NCBI RefSeq assembly: GCF_048569485.1
Contig: NC_134356.1
Location: forward strand, 532,592,556 to 532,656,555
Direction of reading: 5' to 3'
Source: Anomaloglossus baeobatrachus
Taxonomy: Eukaryota; Chordata; Amphibia; Anura; Aromobatidae
DNA length: 64,000 nt
Shown in pieces: positions 11,719 to 22,134 of the stretch; position 1 is the first letter of the stretch; the number at the start of each line of letters is the position of its first letter. Below the pieces are notes generated by a model. That model saw only the letters and a program-made list of their open reading frames with translations. It made no database searches and was not told the DNA's origin. Both the position numbers and the translations under genes were made by a program.

Positions 11719-12960
11719 CCCTCACATTTGGGTGTTTCCTATGGCAGGGGCAGATAGGGTGAGCCGTCGGCGAGCGGGGGGGCCATGACGTGACGGGCAG
11801 GGTGCCAACCTCCGCAGTCAGGTAGGGCCAGACAACAGGCTAAGATAGGGATAGCCAGATAGGTGTCCTGGACCCCCCACAGTGGCATATCATGTTGAGT
11901 CACATTTGTGAGGATTGACCAGCTATATGTCTTAGTTTTATTACATTTTGTCCTCAATATCTTCATTTTGTACGTTCTCTCCGTATTTTCATCTCTAATA
12001 ATTGTCCTATGTTGGGAATTTTGCCAAAAATACATTTTGCTATTCTGTTCCCCTTTCCTTTGGAACAGTGGTTTTGACGGTCTAGCCGTTTTTCTATCAC
12101 CTTGGTTAACTGACAGGGTAGCCAATAATATCCTCCTCCTTGTAAATAAATGTATATAAACATAATTGCTACTTTGCCAAATATGGCTTAGAGCATGCAC
12201 TTGTTTTCAGCCTCTAACATCACAAACTTTTGCATAGATGTGCTCTACTGCATTATAGGACCGTAATAACCTGCATCGATCATGATCCAATGGGGTCACA
12301 TGATAATATCACTGATCAATTTGATCATAACTTACGATGCCGCTATTATATAGCTTCCTTACAATTTTGTGATCGTGATGTTAATATCGCGATCACATTT
12401 TCTTGTGCGTATAAATTTTTCATGTTCAGTCCTGCTGGGGGCGGGGCATCGGTCGGCGGTCACATGACCTTGTTTTGTTTTGCTGTGACGTTTGGCCCAG
12501 CATGCATTCTGACCGGAGGTTAATGTGATTTATGTGACCAGGGATTCATGACGCGGAGGTCACATGGTAGGCCTGCGATCATGAGACTGTGTCACATATC
12601 GCGGGATTTCCCATTTAAGCACGTTTGACCAGAAATAAAAGCCGGTCAGATGATGAGCACATGTGGACTCTACAGGAAGCGCGGCCCCTGTTTAGCGTGA
12701 CTGGCATTTCATGCACAGGGAATCTATAAGCCTTATGTTCCTATGACAAGGTAATGCCACATGCATTGTTTTACAAGGATTATTCTGGTGGAGATATATA
12801 TGTTTTCTCTGTCTTTGGTATCACTTTGTTTGGTCAATTGCTCATTATGTCTCTTATACTGCAGCCTCCAAAAAATCCCCTGATGAATCATAATTGAGGA
12901 AACGCGACGGGAAGGGAAGGAGAGCGTTGAGCATTTTGGGCGTTTCCTTGGGTTGATTGT
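11719..12960 (+). mobile_element. Penelope-like element, 3' part after the chromovirus
   Basis: The sequence resumes with the duplicated CCCTC and continues the downstream region of the Penelope-like element. No further protein domain is recognised. AT-rich DNA (11890-12160) is followed by GC-mixed repeat DNA. A hammerhead-like motif sits near 12861-12945, as expected of the terminal repeats of Penelope-like elements. The right end is approximate. Confidence 0.55.
12861..12945 (+). ncRNA. Degenerate hammerhead ribozyme motif
   Basis: Conserved core CTGATGA (12880-12886) and GAAA (12899-12902) are separated by a small TCA/TGA stem II. Stem III ACGC/GCGT (12902-12905 and 12924-12927) closes an 18-base loop, followed by a U at the expected cleavage position. 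Stem I (about 12861-12879 with 12929-12942) pairs only partly (an AAAA/TTTT block and CC/GG). Core boxes are right but stem I is weak, so it is probably decayed. Penelope-like terminal repeats are known to carry hammerheads. Confidence 0.4.
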
Positions 12961-13374
12961 GGTATTGTGGAATCTTCCCATACTCTATGCCCCATCCTTA
13001 TGGTAATATCCATGCATGATTCTGACAGTGAGGATGGGTTACAACACGACACCCCACTCCTGCCAGATTTGTGATTAGCAATTAGAGGTTAAACAGTCAG
13101 ATTTTGTGATAATAGGTCATATGATTTTTATATGTCAATAACCAACAGTGAAGTCACATAGACAAAAAAAAACCCTGACTGTAACTGATTTGGAGAAGGT
13201 CAGATAGGCCTATAATCTCCTTCATAAAACACTCAAATTGTTTTGTGTCCATAATTTAGTGGTATGTGTATCACGGGTGTGAATAAGGACCTTGAATCTT
13301 TTTTAACTTTATTTAAATAAAAGTTATATTTTATTACCATTTGCTTAATACAATCTATTTTCTGGTAATACCCA
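12961..13374. other. No gene recognised
   Basis: AT-rich interspersed sequence with an A-tract near 13164. No coding signal or clear repeat boundary. It may belong to the flanking Penelope-like or Tc1 remnants. Confidence 0.5.
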
Positions 13375-13887
13375 TTTAATCACCTTCCAACAAGACCCAA
13401 AAGATACTGCTAAAGCAACACAGAGTGGTTCAAGGGGAAACGTGTATATGTATTGGAGTGGCCTAGTCAAAGCCTAGACCTTAATCCAATTGAGAATATG
13501 TGATCAGACTTAAAGATCGCTGTTCACCAGAGGAAACCAACCACTTGAAGGAGCTGTAACAGTTTTGTTTTGAGGAATGGGCAAAAATCCCAGTGGAAAG
13601 ATATGGAAACCTCATAGAGACTTATTTAAATCGACTTGCAGCTATAAATGCAAAAGGAGGCTCTACAAAGTGCTGACTTTAGGGGACAGAATAGTTATGC
13701 ACACTGACGGTTTCAGTTTTGTCCCATTTATTGTTTGCTTCACAATAAAAAAAATTGTTCAGTTTTAGCCATGTTTGTTAAATGAACTTGTGCAAACCCT
13801 CAAAAAAAAACAACGTGAAATTACAGGGTGTGTGGTGGCAATACACGAAAAATGCCAAGGGGGTGAATACTTACGCAAAGTACTGTA
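13375..13887 (+). pseudogene. Tc1/mariner transposase 3' relic
   Basis: The first fragment reads FQQDPKDTAKA (second catalytic D region, about 13385-13417). A second fragment in another frame reads WPSQSLDLNPIENM (third catalytic region, about 13459-13500), then LNRLAAINAKGGSTK near 13625-13670. The end GGTGAATACTTACGCAAAGT (13863-13882) and the following TACTGTA resemble Tc1-family terminal inverted repeats. The 5' half is missing and frames shift between fragments, so it is dead. The TIR ends at about 13887, just left of the hAT element. Confidence 0.8.
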
Positions 13888-14967
13888 TCTGATGTTTCAG
13901 CACATTGCTAGCTAGTAGTGATGAGCGAGCATGCTTGTCACTACTCGGTACTCGCACGAGTATCGCTGTACTCGGGCTGCTCGGCGGGGACCGAGTAATC
14001 TCGCGATACTCGTGCTGTACTCGTGGTCTTCATTTCTGCATGTTGGCGCTCTTTTGAGAGCCAGCCCTCATGCAGGGATTGGCTGGCAGACCACTGCAAT
14101 GCCACAGCCCTGTTAGTTGTGGAATTGCAGTGATTGGCCGGCCTGCACAGCGTGACCGAGCCTTTATATCGGCCGGCGCACTGTGCTGTGCTCACAGCTA
14201 TCCAGACTGTCAGTGCAGGGAGAGTGTCGCTGATTCAGGGAAAGCTTTGCGGCCCTTTATAGCTTTTTCAGTTGCAGGGCTGCAAACAGTGTGACCAAAA
14301 GTCCTTCTCAGGACTATTCTAATTGTATACAGGCAGGCAGGGTATAGCCAGGTCGGAGTACAGTAGCAGAGTCCTTCTCAGGACTATTGTTGCTATATAC
14401 AGGCAGGGTATAGCCAGGTCTGAATACAGGCTAGTGACCAAAAGAGTCCTTGTCAGGACTATTGTACCAGTATACAGGCAGGCAGGCAGGCAGGGTAGTG
14501 GTGACCGTATACCAGCCTTCATCATATCTGGGGCTGGTGTACACAGTGTAAAACAGTCCAGATAGTGTCTGACTTGTCTGTAATTGTCGCTCCCCAAAAA
14601 AACCTGTTAGGTTCTTATTGCGTCCGTGCTTGGTTTTTAAAACCGCATGTGTGTGCCTGTTGGTGGCAGCGTACAGGTGCACTTGTGTGCAATTTCCAGA
14701 AACTTTGATATAACGCACAAGTAGTGAATATACACGTCAGCAGTGCACAGCATTGCAAAATGCGCAAGGGCATTGGCAAGGAACAAGGAAGTGGACATGA
14801 TGGTGGTGCAGGCAGAGGCCGAGGTCGTGGGCAAGCTCTAATTTCGCCACAACAAAGGGCCACATCTAGTCGCTCGCACGTCCTGTCCCAAATTCTTGGG
14901 GACCGCAGCAGTACACCGCTCTTGAACCAAGACCAGTGTCAACAGGTTGTTAGTTGGATAGCAGATA

Positions 14968-17900
14968 ATGCTTCCAGTCAGATTGGCACCACCACAAACA
15001 CTCTGTCTTCCACACGGTCAAGTGTCAGTAGCCGTGATACTGCACCGCACATTTCTGAACCTGATCCTCCTTCCTACCACCAGGCTGAGTACACGTCCTC
15101 CTCGGACATTAATGATCCCACACTTGGACACTCGGAAGAGCTGTTCACGTTTCCATTCACATTCTGGCCTCTCGCCAGCTCATATTGAAGTGGGTCATGA
15201 GGAGATCGTCTGTACAGATAGCCAAATATTTGAGCAGCCACGTTCTCACGAAGTTGGCAACGTGTCCCAACAAGTGGTGGACGATGATGAGACACAATTG
15301 TCAGGAAGTCAGGAGGAGGAGCAGGGTGCGGAAGAGGAAGACGACGTGGTGGATGATCCAGTAACTGACCCAACCTGGCAGGAGGATATGCAGAGCGAGG
15401 ACAGCAGTGCACAGGGGGAGGGAGGCGTAGCATCACAACAGGCAGTAAGAAGCAGGGTGGTGGCCCCAGGCAGAAGTCAGGCAACCGTTCCCCGGAACAA
15501 CACGACGACACAAGGTGCCTGTACAAATGTTAGGTCTTCCCGAGTCTGGCAGTTTTTTAAGTTGGATCCAGATGATTCAAAAAAGGCCATTTGCAACACT
15601 TGCCGTGCCAGCATCAGCAGGGGTACCAAAACTAGCAGCCTGACCACCACCAGCATGATCAGGCACATGTCAGCCAAGCAACCGACTTTGTGGGAAGTAC
15701 AACAGAGTCGAGGAGCAGTGCTTGCTGATGTCACTGCTACGTCTTCGCTGGTTGTGCATGCGAGCCAATCCTCTGTCCATGCTGCCTGCGAACAAGCCTC
15801 CTCCACTCCTGCACCTGCAGTTGCCTACGCAGAAAGAACACCATCATCAAGCACGTCCTTGTCCCAGCGCAGCGTTCAGTTATCCATTCAGCAAACCTTT
15901 GAACGCAGGCGCAAATACACTGCCAACACCCCACATGCCACAGTTCTAAATGCTAACATTTCGCGACTGCTTGCGCTGGAAATGTTGCCTTTTAGGCTGG
16001 TGGAGACAGAAGCATTCCGTGACCTGATGGCGGCAGCTGTCCCACGTTACTCGGTCCCCAGCCGCCACTATTTCTCCCGGTGTGCCGTCCCCGCGTTGCA
16101 TAACCACGTGTCACAAAACATCACACGTGCCCTGAACAACGCTGTTTCACCCAAGGTCCACCTAACCACAGACACTTGGACAAGTGCTTGTGGGCAAGGC
16201 CGCTACATCTCGTTGACGGCACACTGGGTTAATATTGTGGAAGCTGGGACCCAGTCTGAGCGAGGGACGGAACACGTCCTTCCCACACCAAGGTTTGCAG
16301 GCCCTACCTCAGTTAGTGTTTCACCCACACTCTACAGCTCCGGAATGTCATGCTCTTCAGCCTCCTCCTCCTCCTGCGCATCCTCATCCACTGTGCCCTC
16401 CACACCAGTCACAAGCTGGAAGCACTGCAGCACTGCCTCGGCGAAGCGGCAACAGGCTGTGCTGAAGCTAATCTGCATAGGTGACAAACCCCACAATGCA
16501 GAAGAGCTGTGGACAGCTCTGAAACAGCAGGCAGATCACTGGCTCACACCTCTGAACCTAAAGCCAGGAAAGGTCGTGTGTGACAATGGCCGGAACCTGG
16601 TGGCGGCTTTGAGGCGAGGCCAGCTGACACATGTTCCATGCGTGGCCCATGTGCTCAACCTCGTGGTTCAGCGGTTTATAAAGTCATACCCAGAGCTGTC
16701 TGATCTGCTGGTAAAAGTTCGCCGCCTGTCTGCACATTTTCGAAAGTCACCTACTGCTTCAGCCGGCCTTGCCGGCTTTCAGCGCCGTTTGCATCTTCCG
16801 GCTCACAGACTGGTGTGTGATGTCCCCACGCGTTGGAATTCAACTCTGCACATGTTGGTCAGGATATGTGAGCAGAAGAGGGCAGTTGTTGAGTACCTGC
16901 ATCACCTAAGCCGTCGGGAAATGGGTCAAACTCCACACATAACACCTGAGGAGTGGAGATGGATGTCAGACCTATGTACCATCCTCCAAAACTTTGAGGA
17001 CTCCACCAAGATGGTGAGTGGTGATGACGCCATTATTAGCGTCACCATACCGCTACTCTGCCTTCTAAAACGGTCTCTGCTGAAAAACAAACATGATGCA
17101 TTGCAGGCGGAGCGCGATGAGTTGCAGCAAGAAACAGTAGTGGGTGTGGGTGATAACACACAGCCCAGCCTCGTCTCATCACAACGTGCAGTGGAGGACT
17201 ATGACGAGGAGGAGGATGAAGACATGGAGCAACTCTCCGGCCAAATTGAGGATATGACATGCACACCAGTCATATCCTCGGTTCAGCGTGGCTGGCCAGA
17301 GGACAGGGTAGATGAGGAGGAGGAGGAGGAGGAGGACAGCATGTTCAGTCATCTTGTTGGTCAGGCTACTGAAGTCCTGGCTGTTAAGAGTCTGGCGCAC
17401 ATGGCTGACTTTATGGTAAGCTGCCTGTCTCGTGACCCTCGCGTTAAGAACATCTTGGCCGACAATCATTACTGGTTGGTAACACTGTTAGACCCACGCT
17501 ACAAGGAGAACTTTTTGTCTCTTATTCCCGTGGAGGAGAGGTCAACCAAAATGCAGCAGTTCCGGAAGGCCATACTCACGGAAGTAGGCAAAGCATTCCC
17601 CTCACAAAACGCTAGCGGCATAGGTCAGGAATCAGTGGACAACCGAGGCGTACAGCCGAGAGAGGCACAAGTCCAATCCGCCAGAGGTAGGGGAACAGTC
17701 TTTAAGATGTGGGACAGTTTTCTCAGCCCCTCACGTACCACAGCCCCTGAGGTGCGGGGTAGTGCCACAAGAAATCCTAAGTTTGCCCAGATGCTGAAGG
17801 AGTACCTTGCAGATCGAACAACTGTACTCCGACATTCCTCTGTGCCTTACAATTATTGGGTATCCAAGCTGGACACGTGGCATGAATTGGCTCTCTACGC

Positions 17901-18186
17901 CTTGGAAGTCCTGGCCTGCCCTGCTGCTAGCGTTTTGTCAGAGCGTGTTTTTAGTGCCGCAGGTGGAATCATTACAGATAAACGCACCCGCCTGTCAACT
18001 GAAAATGCTGACAGGCTGACTCTGATCAAGATGAACAAGGGTTGGATTGGGACAGACTTCACCACACCACCAGCAAATGAGCGGAATTTAAAGTTTGCCA
18101 TGTACCTCCACTCACCCATGGGTACACACTTCTGGACTTTGGATAATCGCTGGACTGCTCCTCCTTCTCCTCATGCGCCACCATGA
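14968..18186 (+). CDS. hAT transposase (BED finger, DDE RNase-H fold, dimerisation domain)
   Basis: The 1072-codon frame has a BED-type zinc finger at about residues 191-240 (VWQFFKLDP, CNTC, MIRHM), with the usual second ligand after RHM not obvious. The hAT catalytic core follows: first D in TTDTWTS (about 400), second D in VVCDNGRN (about 537), CVAHVLNLVVQ (about 557), TRWNST (about 622), and the catalytic E in SERVFSAAG (about 991) within the C-terminal dimerisation segment. A serine-rich insert (about 450-480) and an acidic run (about 784) interrupt the core. The true N-terminus may lie in another frame from an ATG at 14760 (MRKGIGKEQG, with an RG-rich stretch), implying one frameshift between about 15150 and 15185 or an unseen intron. 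The protein would cut and paste the element in the nucleus. Confidence 0.9.
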   Translation: MLPVRLAPPQTLCLPHGQVSVAVILHRTFLNLILLPTTRLSTRPPRTLMIPHLDTRKSCSRFHSHSGLSPAHIEVGHEEIVCTDSQIFEQPRSHEVGNVSQQVVDDDETQLSGSQEEEQGAEEEDDVVDDPVTDPTWQEDMQSEDSSAQGEGGVASQQAVRSRVVAPGRSQATVPRNNTTTQGACTNVRSSRVWQFFKLDPDDSKKAICNTCRASISRGTKTSSLTTTSMIRHMSAKQPTLWEVQQSRGAVLADVTATSSLVVHASQSSVHAACEQASSTPAPAVAYAERTPSSSTSLSQRSVQLSIQQTFERRRKYTANTPHATVLNANISRLLALEMLPFRLVETEAFRDLMAAAVPRYSVPSRHYFSRCAVPALHNHVSQNITRALNNAVSPKVHLTTDTWTSACGQGRYISLTAHWVNIVEAGTQSERGTEHVLPTPRFAGPTSVSVSPTLYSSGMSCSSASSSSCASSSTVPSTPVTSWKHCSTASAKRQQAVLKLICIGDKPHNAEELWTALKQQADHWLTPLNLKPGKVVCDNGRNLVAALRRGQLTHVPCVAHVLNLVVQRFIKSYPELSDLLVKVRRLSAHFRKSPTASAGLAGFQRRLHLPAHRLVCDVPTRWNSTLHMLVRICEQKRAVVEYLHHLSRREMGQTPHITPEEWRWMSDLCTILQNFEDSTKMVSGDDAIISVTIPLLCLLKRSLLKNKHDALQAERDELQQETVVGVGDNTQPSLVSSQRAVEDYDEEEDEDMEQLSGQIEDMTCTPVISSVQRGWPEDRVDEEEEEEEDSMFSHLVGQATEVLAVKSLAHMADFMVSCLSRDPRVKNILADNHYWLVTLLDPRYKENFLSLIPVEERSTKMQQFRKAILTEVGKAFPSQNASGIGQESVDNRGVQPREAQVQSARGRGTVFKMWDSFLSPSRTTAPEVRGSATRNPKFAQMLKEYLADRTTVLRHSSVPYNYWVSKLDTWHELALYALEVLACPAASVLSERVFSAAGGIITDKRTRLSTENADRLTLIKMNKGWIGTDFTTPPANERNLKFAMYLHSPMGTHFWTLDNRWTAPPSPHAPP

Positions 18187-18249
18187 TGATGACCGTTACA
18201 AATTGCAATACTTAGGCCTTTGTTTCAGGTATACGCCCAGTGGTAAATT

Positions 18250-18615
18250 TTTTCGCCCATTCTTTGCAGAATGGACATTACAACGACAGGAGACCCGCTC
18301 CTTTGCAATGGGAACAATGTTTTGAGGCCCTCATGCACGTCTCTATCCAGGGACAATGTGGAGCCTCCCAATTTTTGGCTGCCCTGGCAAAGGGCTATAC
18401 TGAAATAGACCCACTTCCTTACAATGGGCACTTCAGGTTTACAGGCCCTCATGCACGTCTGTATGCAGGGGCATTGGTGAACCTCACAATTTTGGACTGC
18501 CCTGGCAAAGGAAAATACTACAAAGACTCACTTCCTCAAAATGGGCACATTAGACTCAAGAGGCCTTCATGTACGTCTCTTCTCAGGGACATCGGAGTGC
18601 CACACAATGTTTTCA
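18250..18615. repeat. 117-bp tandem repeats in the hAT 3' region
   Basis: CTCATGCACGTCT recurs at about 18330 and 18447 and, diverged, at about 18565. Each is followed by a CCCTGGCAAAGG block and a CACTTCC block. Confidence 0.75.
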
Positions 18616-19044
18616 CGTAAAATCTTTCATGTATTAATCTCAAAAAGTAACATACACCAGCTCTATCTCACTATTGGGTATGTGCCCTTAACATTTCCGC
18701 CATGAAAAATCATTTTGGGGTCATTTTGGAAGGTTTTCTGGTGAGTCCGTAAAAATGGCGTAAAACGCGGACAAAATTGTTCACAGCTGTGACTTTTCAG
18801 TGATAAATGCTTCAAGGGGTCTTCCCCATGCTGTTGCCATGTCATTTGAGCACTCTTCTGAGACTTTTGTGCCATTTTTAGGGTTTCTCCATGCTGCCGG
18901 GGGGTCATTTCACAAAAATACTCGGGTCTCCCATAGGATAACATTGGGCTCGTTGCTCGGCCCGAGTACACGAGTATCTTGGGAGGCTCGGCCCGAGCTT
19001 CGAGCACCCGAGCTTTTTAGTACTCGCTCATCACTACTAGCTAG

Positions 19045-19600
19045 TAAAAGGCAGTAGCCCACTTATCACAACTCAGAACATTGAAAAGTTCTGTACCTTA
19101 TCCTAAGGGGAGACAAGAAATGTAAGCTTCTGGAGAGTATTAGGAATATTTTCTGGAATTCTCATAGTCCACATGGCCTTAATTACAAATTTGAGCCTAT
19201 CTTACACTACTCAGTTAAACAACATTGTATTATATTTTTCATTTAGGCAATTCTGAATTTTTTTGATCATTCTTCTTTGAACCACTTTTGTGCTTTCACA
19301 TCATTCATCTAATATGTCTCATTTACGCAGTTCACACTAGTGCGACTTTATTCATTGTATTTCACCAGTTAATGATCACATGGGTCTATACACATTATCA
19401 TGTAGCTCTGTACATTTCTTTACATCATGACCAAGAAGCTTGCATAGAATGAAATGCAGTGACCCAATCACCTACAAGTCTGTAATGTGAATGAATGTGC
19501 GGATGAAGTAATAAAGCTTAAAAGATTACTAAAAGGAACCGAGGTGATCGAAAAACTAGTTCTTCTTTGTAGGCAACCTATTTAACCTATTTGAACCAAA
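19045..19600. other. No gene recognised
   Basis: AT-rich single-copy-looking DNA without coding signal, tandem repeats or clear element ends. Confidence 0.5.
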
Positions 19601-20450
19601 AAAAAAGGGATACAGATCCATATCATAATTTAATACATATTGCAGCAAATCTCACTGAAAAAATGCATATACCCCAATAAGAGGAGAGTGCTGTTCCCAA
19701 GAAGGGTCACAATAATATATCAGACACTTTATATAAATAACCAATTATTTTTAATTTCATCTGAACATCATAATTCATATTTCAAACAAGTAACAATACA
19801 TACAGTGCTGGTGATCACAGAAGATTAAAAACCCCTACCCCATAAAACCATGCAGAACCAAACTGGTGCGTTGTGGATCCAAATTGTATATAAATGGTTG
19901 TCAGAATTTCATATGAAAAACCCCCCAGGTTAACACTCACAATGTACATAAAGTGCTCGTGCATTCATATAACCATAGTACAGATCACTAATACAAGCCC
20001 AAACCCAAATGGTTTGAATAGCAGCAACCTCAATTGCATTTCAATTCATTATTAAGGTAAAAGAGTCTCTAGCCACATGTCTAAGCGGCCATTGAGGTTA
20101 CCGTTATGGCAGGAGGGTAACCACGAGGAAAATAGTAGTAATAGTGACACTCCGGTTTGGTGAACCACAACGCCCAGCACCTCGACGCGCGTTTCGCCTC
20201 TCGCTTCGTCAGGAGGTGCTGGGGTAGCTGTGGGGTCACCTATTTATCTTGTGAAGCCCACCTGAAGTCAATTGTGGCGCGCGCCGCGCGGAGGACCCCG
20301 CGTCATCCATCTCAGTCGGCGTCCCGAAGGGGATCCTGCGCGTGCGCAGAGAACCTCCCTCAATTGGACGCCGGCCGAGAAGGGGAGGCAGACTCCGACG
20401 CGCAGAGCGCGCTCTGACGTCAGTACAGCCGTGTGGCCATATTAAGAAAG
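19601..20450 (-). mobile_element. Penelope-like terminal-repeat remnant
   Basis: Non-coding repeat DNA with a well-formed minus-strand hammerhead at 20173-20223. Vertebrate hammerheads of this minimal type are characteristic of Penelope-like terminal repeats and of retrozyme-like derivatives. A GC-rich segment (20275-20420) upstream on the minus strand fits a leader. No RT fragment is visible, so the assignment rests mostly on the ribozyme. Ends are approximate. Confidence 0.5.
20173..20223 (-). ncRNA. Hammerhead ribozyme candidate (type I, short stem III)
   Basis: On the minus strand the 51-nt motif has an 11-bp perfect stem I (CCCAGCACCTC at its 5' side with GAGGTGCTGGG at its 3' side). 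It is followed by core CTGACGA (20206-20212), a small GC/GC stem II, core GAAA, a self-complementary short stem III (ACGCGCGT) and cleavage triplet GTC (20184-20186). All invariant core positions are present. With almost no stem III loop it would be expected to work best as a dimer, as described for hammerheads of Penelope-like elements. Confidence 0.8.
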
Positions 20451-21375
20451 GGCAAAGGTAGTGGCAACCGTAACAAGCAAATATAACAGGACATACGAAC
20501 AGCAATTGCATATTTAGTGAAAGTCACAATCAAATACATATGAAAGATTCCCCATATACCAAATAAATATACAATAAGTATGGGAGGTCCTTATTATTAC
20601 ACAAATGTACAACAAGGTGAGATCTAGACAGTATAATAACCATACATATGTATATATATCATTTTTGAATTGCAGGATCCATCATATAAGGACAATTTCC
20701 AACAATTCCCAAGCCTTGGTGTCCAAATGTATAGAATTTAATGACTTTCATATTGGTAGTTTTCCATACTCCACAATATTTAATCCATATAGTCCATATA
20801 TAAACTTCATCCAATCAGATGCTCGCCATGGTCGCACAAATTCTATGTAAAAAAACATATATGTATATTTAATATTAGAAGGTGACCATACAAATTAATT
20901 AAAAATGAGACAGTTGGCAGCAGACAAAAATGACAGAAACCCGATCCTATAATCCAGTCCTCAATTCCAATCCTACATAACCCGAACCATCAAAATCTAA
21001 AAGGACCATACCCACAGAAAGCGAAGAGAGCAAAGCGGAAATTAAGGAGGCAGGGAGAGCAAAATGGCAGGGAGGTTTATTGGGCAGGGAACCTATTTAA
21101 CCTACACTGCTGTGGAGCAAAAAGTGCCACGTTTATGTAAAGACAGAAACAAATGTAGACCAGCTTTAAAAAGACATATATTTGCACCATAAATATTTCC
21201 ATTGTTTGACTGGTAGCTGAAAACCCACCTTTAACGCTAAACCTGGCTCTCTATTCTTTTCCCTTTTGAAAAATGATGGGGGAAAAAAGAAAATTAGCAA
21301 AGTCATATATATTTGCATAAATATGAACAAGACCTGGCCCCACAGGCATTATGATTTATGAAGTAAGATTTTTTT

Positions 21376-21440
<65 letters not shown>

Positions 21441-21548
21441 CTGGTATATGAAGATTTTCTTCTAGATGACCAAGTTAGAAGTCTTCATGGCTTTTTTGCA
21501 ACATCACCTACTTTTTAAAAAAATTGGCAGAGCTGGCTGGAGGAGGTG
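20451..21548. other. Repeat-derived DNA without a recognised gene
   Basis: AT-rich sequence with no protein similarity. It includes a TA microsatellite (21381-21438). A short phrase near 21078 (AACCTATTTAACCTA) also occurs near 19576, suggesting duplicated fragments of one repeat. Confidence 0.5.
21381..21438. repeat. (TA)n microsatellite
   Basis: About 29 uninterrupted TA dinucleotides. Confidence 0.95.
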
Positions 21549-22127
21549 TGTAACAGCCTGTCCCTCCCTGGCCTATGTTTCTGGACTCCAATGTAATCAG
21601 GCCTAGGTCAACATCTAGTGGGCAACTGTGTCTTTGTTTTTCTCTGCATGGGACTCATCCAATACCAGCCCGCAGTTTCTGGAAACTTCTCCATATATAG
21701 TCACCTACTCAAAAAGTGGGTGTGAACCCTTGCCCATCCAAGGGGGTGGATATGAGAGGTGGAAGATTCAGCCACATGTTTTGTTAGTTGATGCTTTGTT
21801 GCGTGAAGGGCTAGGATCTGTTGCTGACACCAGGTCCTGGTGCCCATGTATGGACTATTGGGAATTGAAGATTAGCTACCACGTGGGATTGGGTTGTCTC
21901 GGCCACGCTGCTTGATTTAAGGAAATTATCTAAGGACTGTTGTTGCATTTTCCTTGGCATCGGATTACCGGGTGGCGCCCGCGGATCTATTTCCTTTGTG
22001 TGGACTCATTGTGGACTCTAAAGAACCATTTTGATATTGGATGTTCTATGCTCCCTGCCTCAATAAATCTCGTTAGATTGTTCCTCAGCCTAGTGTCCCT
22101 TACTGCTCCGTTGCACACTCCGTCACA
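21549..22127 (+). repeat. Solo LTR (579 bp)
   Basis: Begins TGTAACAGCC and ends CCGTCACA, with a 5-bp target duplication AGGTG at 21544-21548 and 22128-22132. A polyadenylation signal AATAAA lies near 22063. There is no internal region, so it is the product of recombination between the two LTRs of one element. Orientation is taken from the AATAAA signal. Confidence 0.85.
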
Positions 22128-22134
22128 AGGTGTA

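Larger units (their letters stand above)
13916..19036 (+). mobile_element. Full-length hAT DNA transposon
   Basis: A perfect 8-bp target duplication CTAGCTAG lies at 13908-13915 and 19037-19044. The ends are inverted repeats of at least 14 bp, TAGTGATGAGCGAG at 13916 and its complement ending at 19036. Subterminal DNA at both ends is rich in ACTCG/CGAGT words, the expected transposase-binding architecture of hAT elements. The element is 5121 bp with one large transposase frame. It holds three 72-bp repeats (from about 14301, 14371 and 14445) in the 5' leader and 117-bp repeats in the 3' part. Intact ends and duplication mean a recent insertion. Confidence 0.95.

Noticed and set aside
19640-20850. 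Short open frames of 60-95 codons around the hammerhead
   Set aside because: No conserved motifs; they lie in non-coding repeat DNA.
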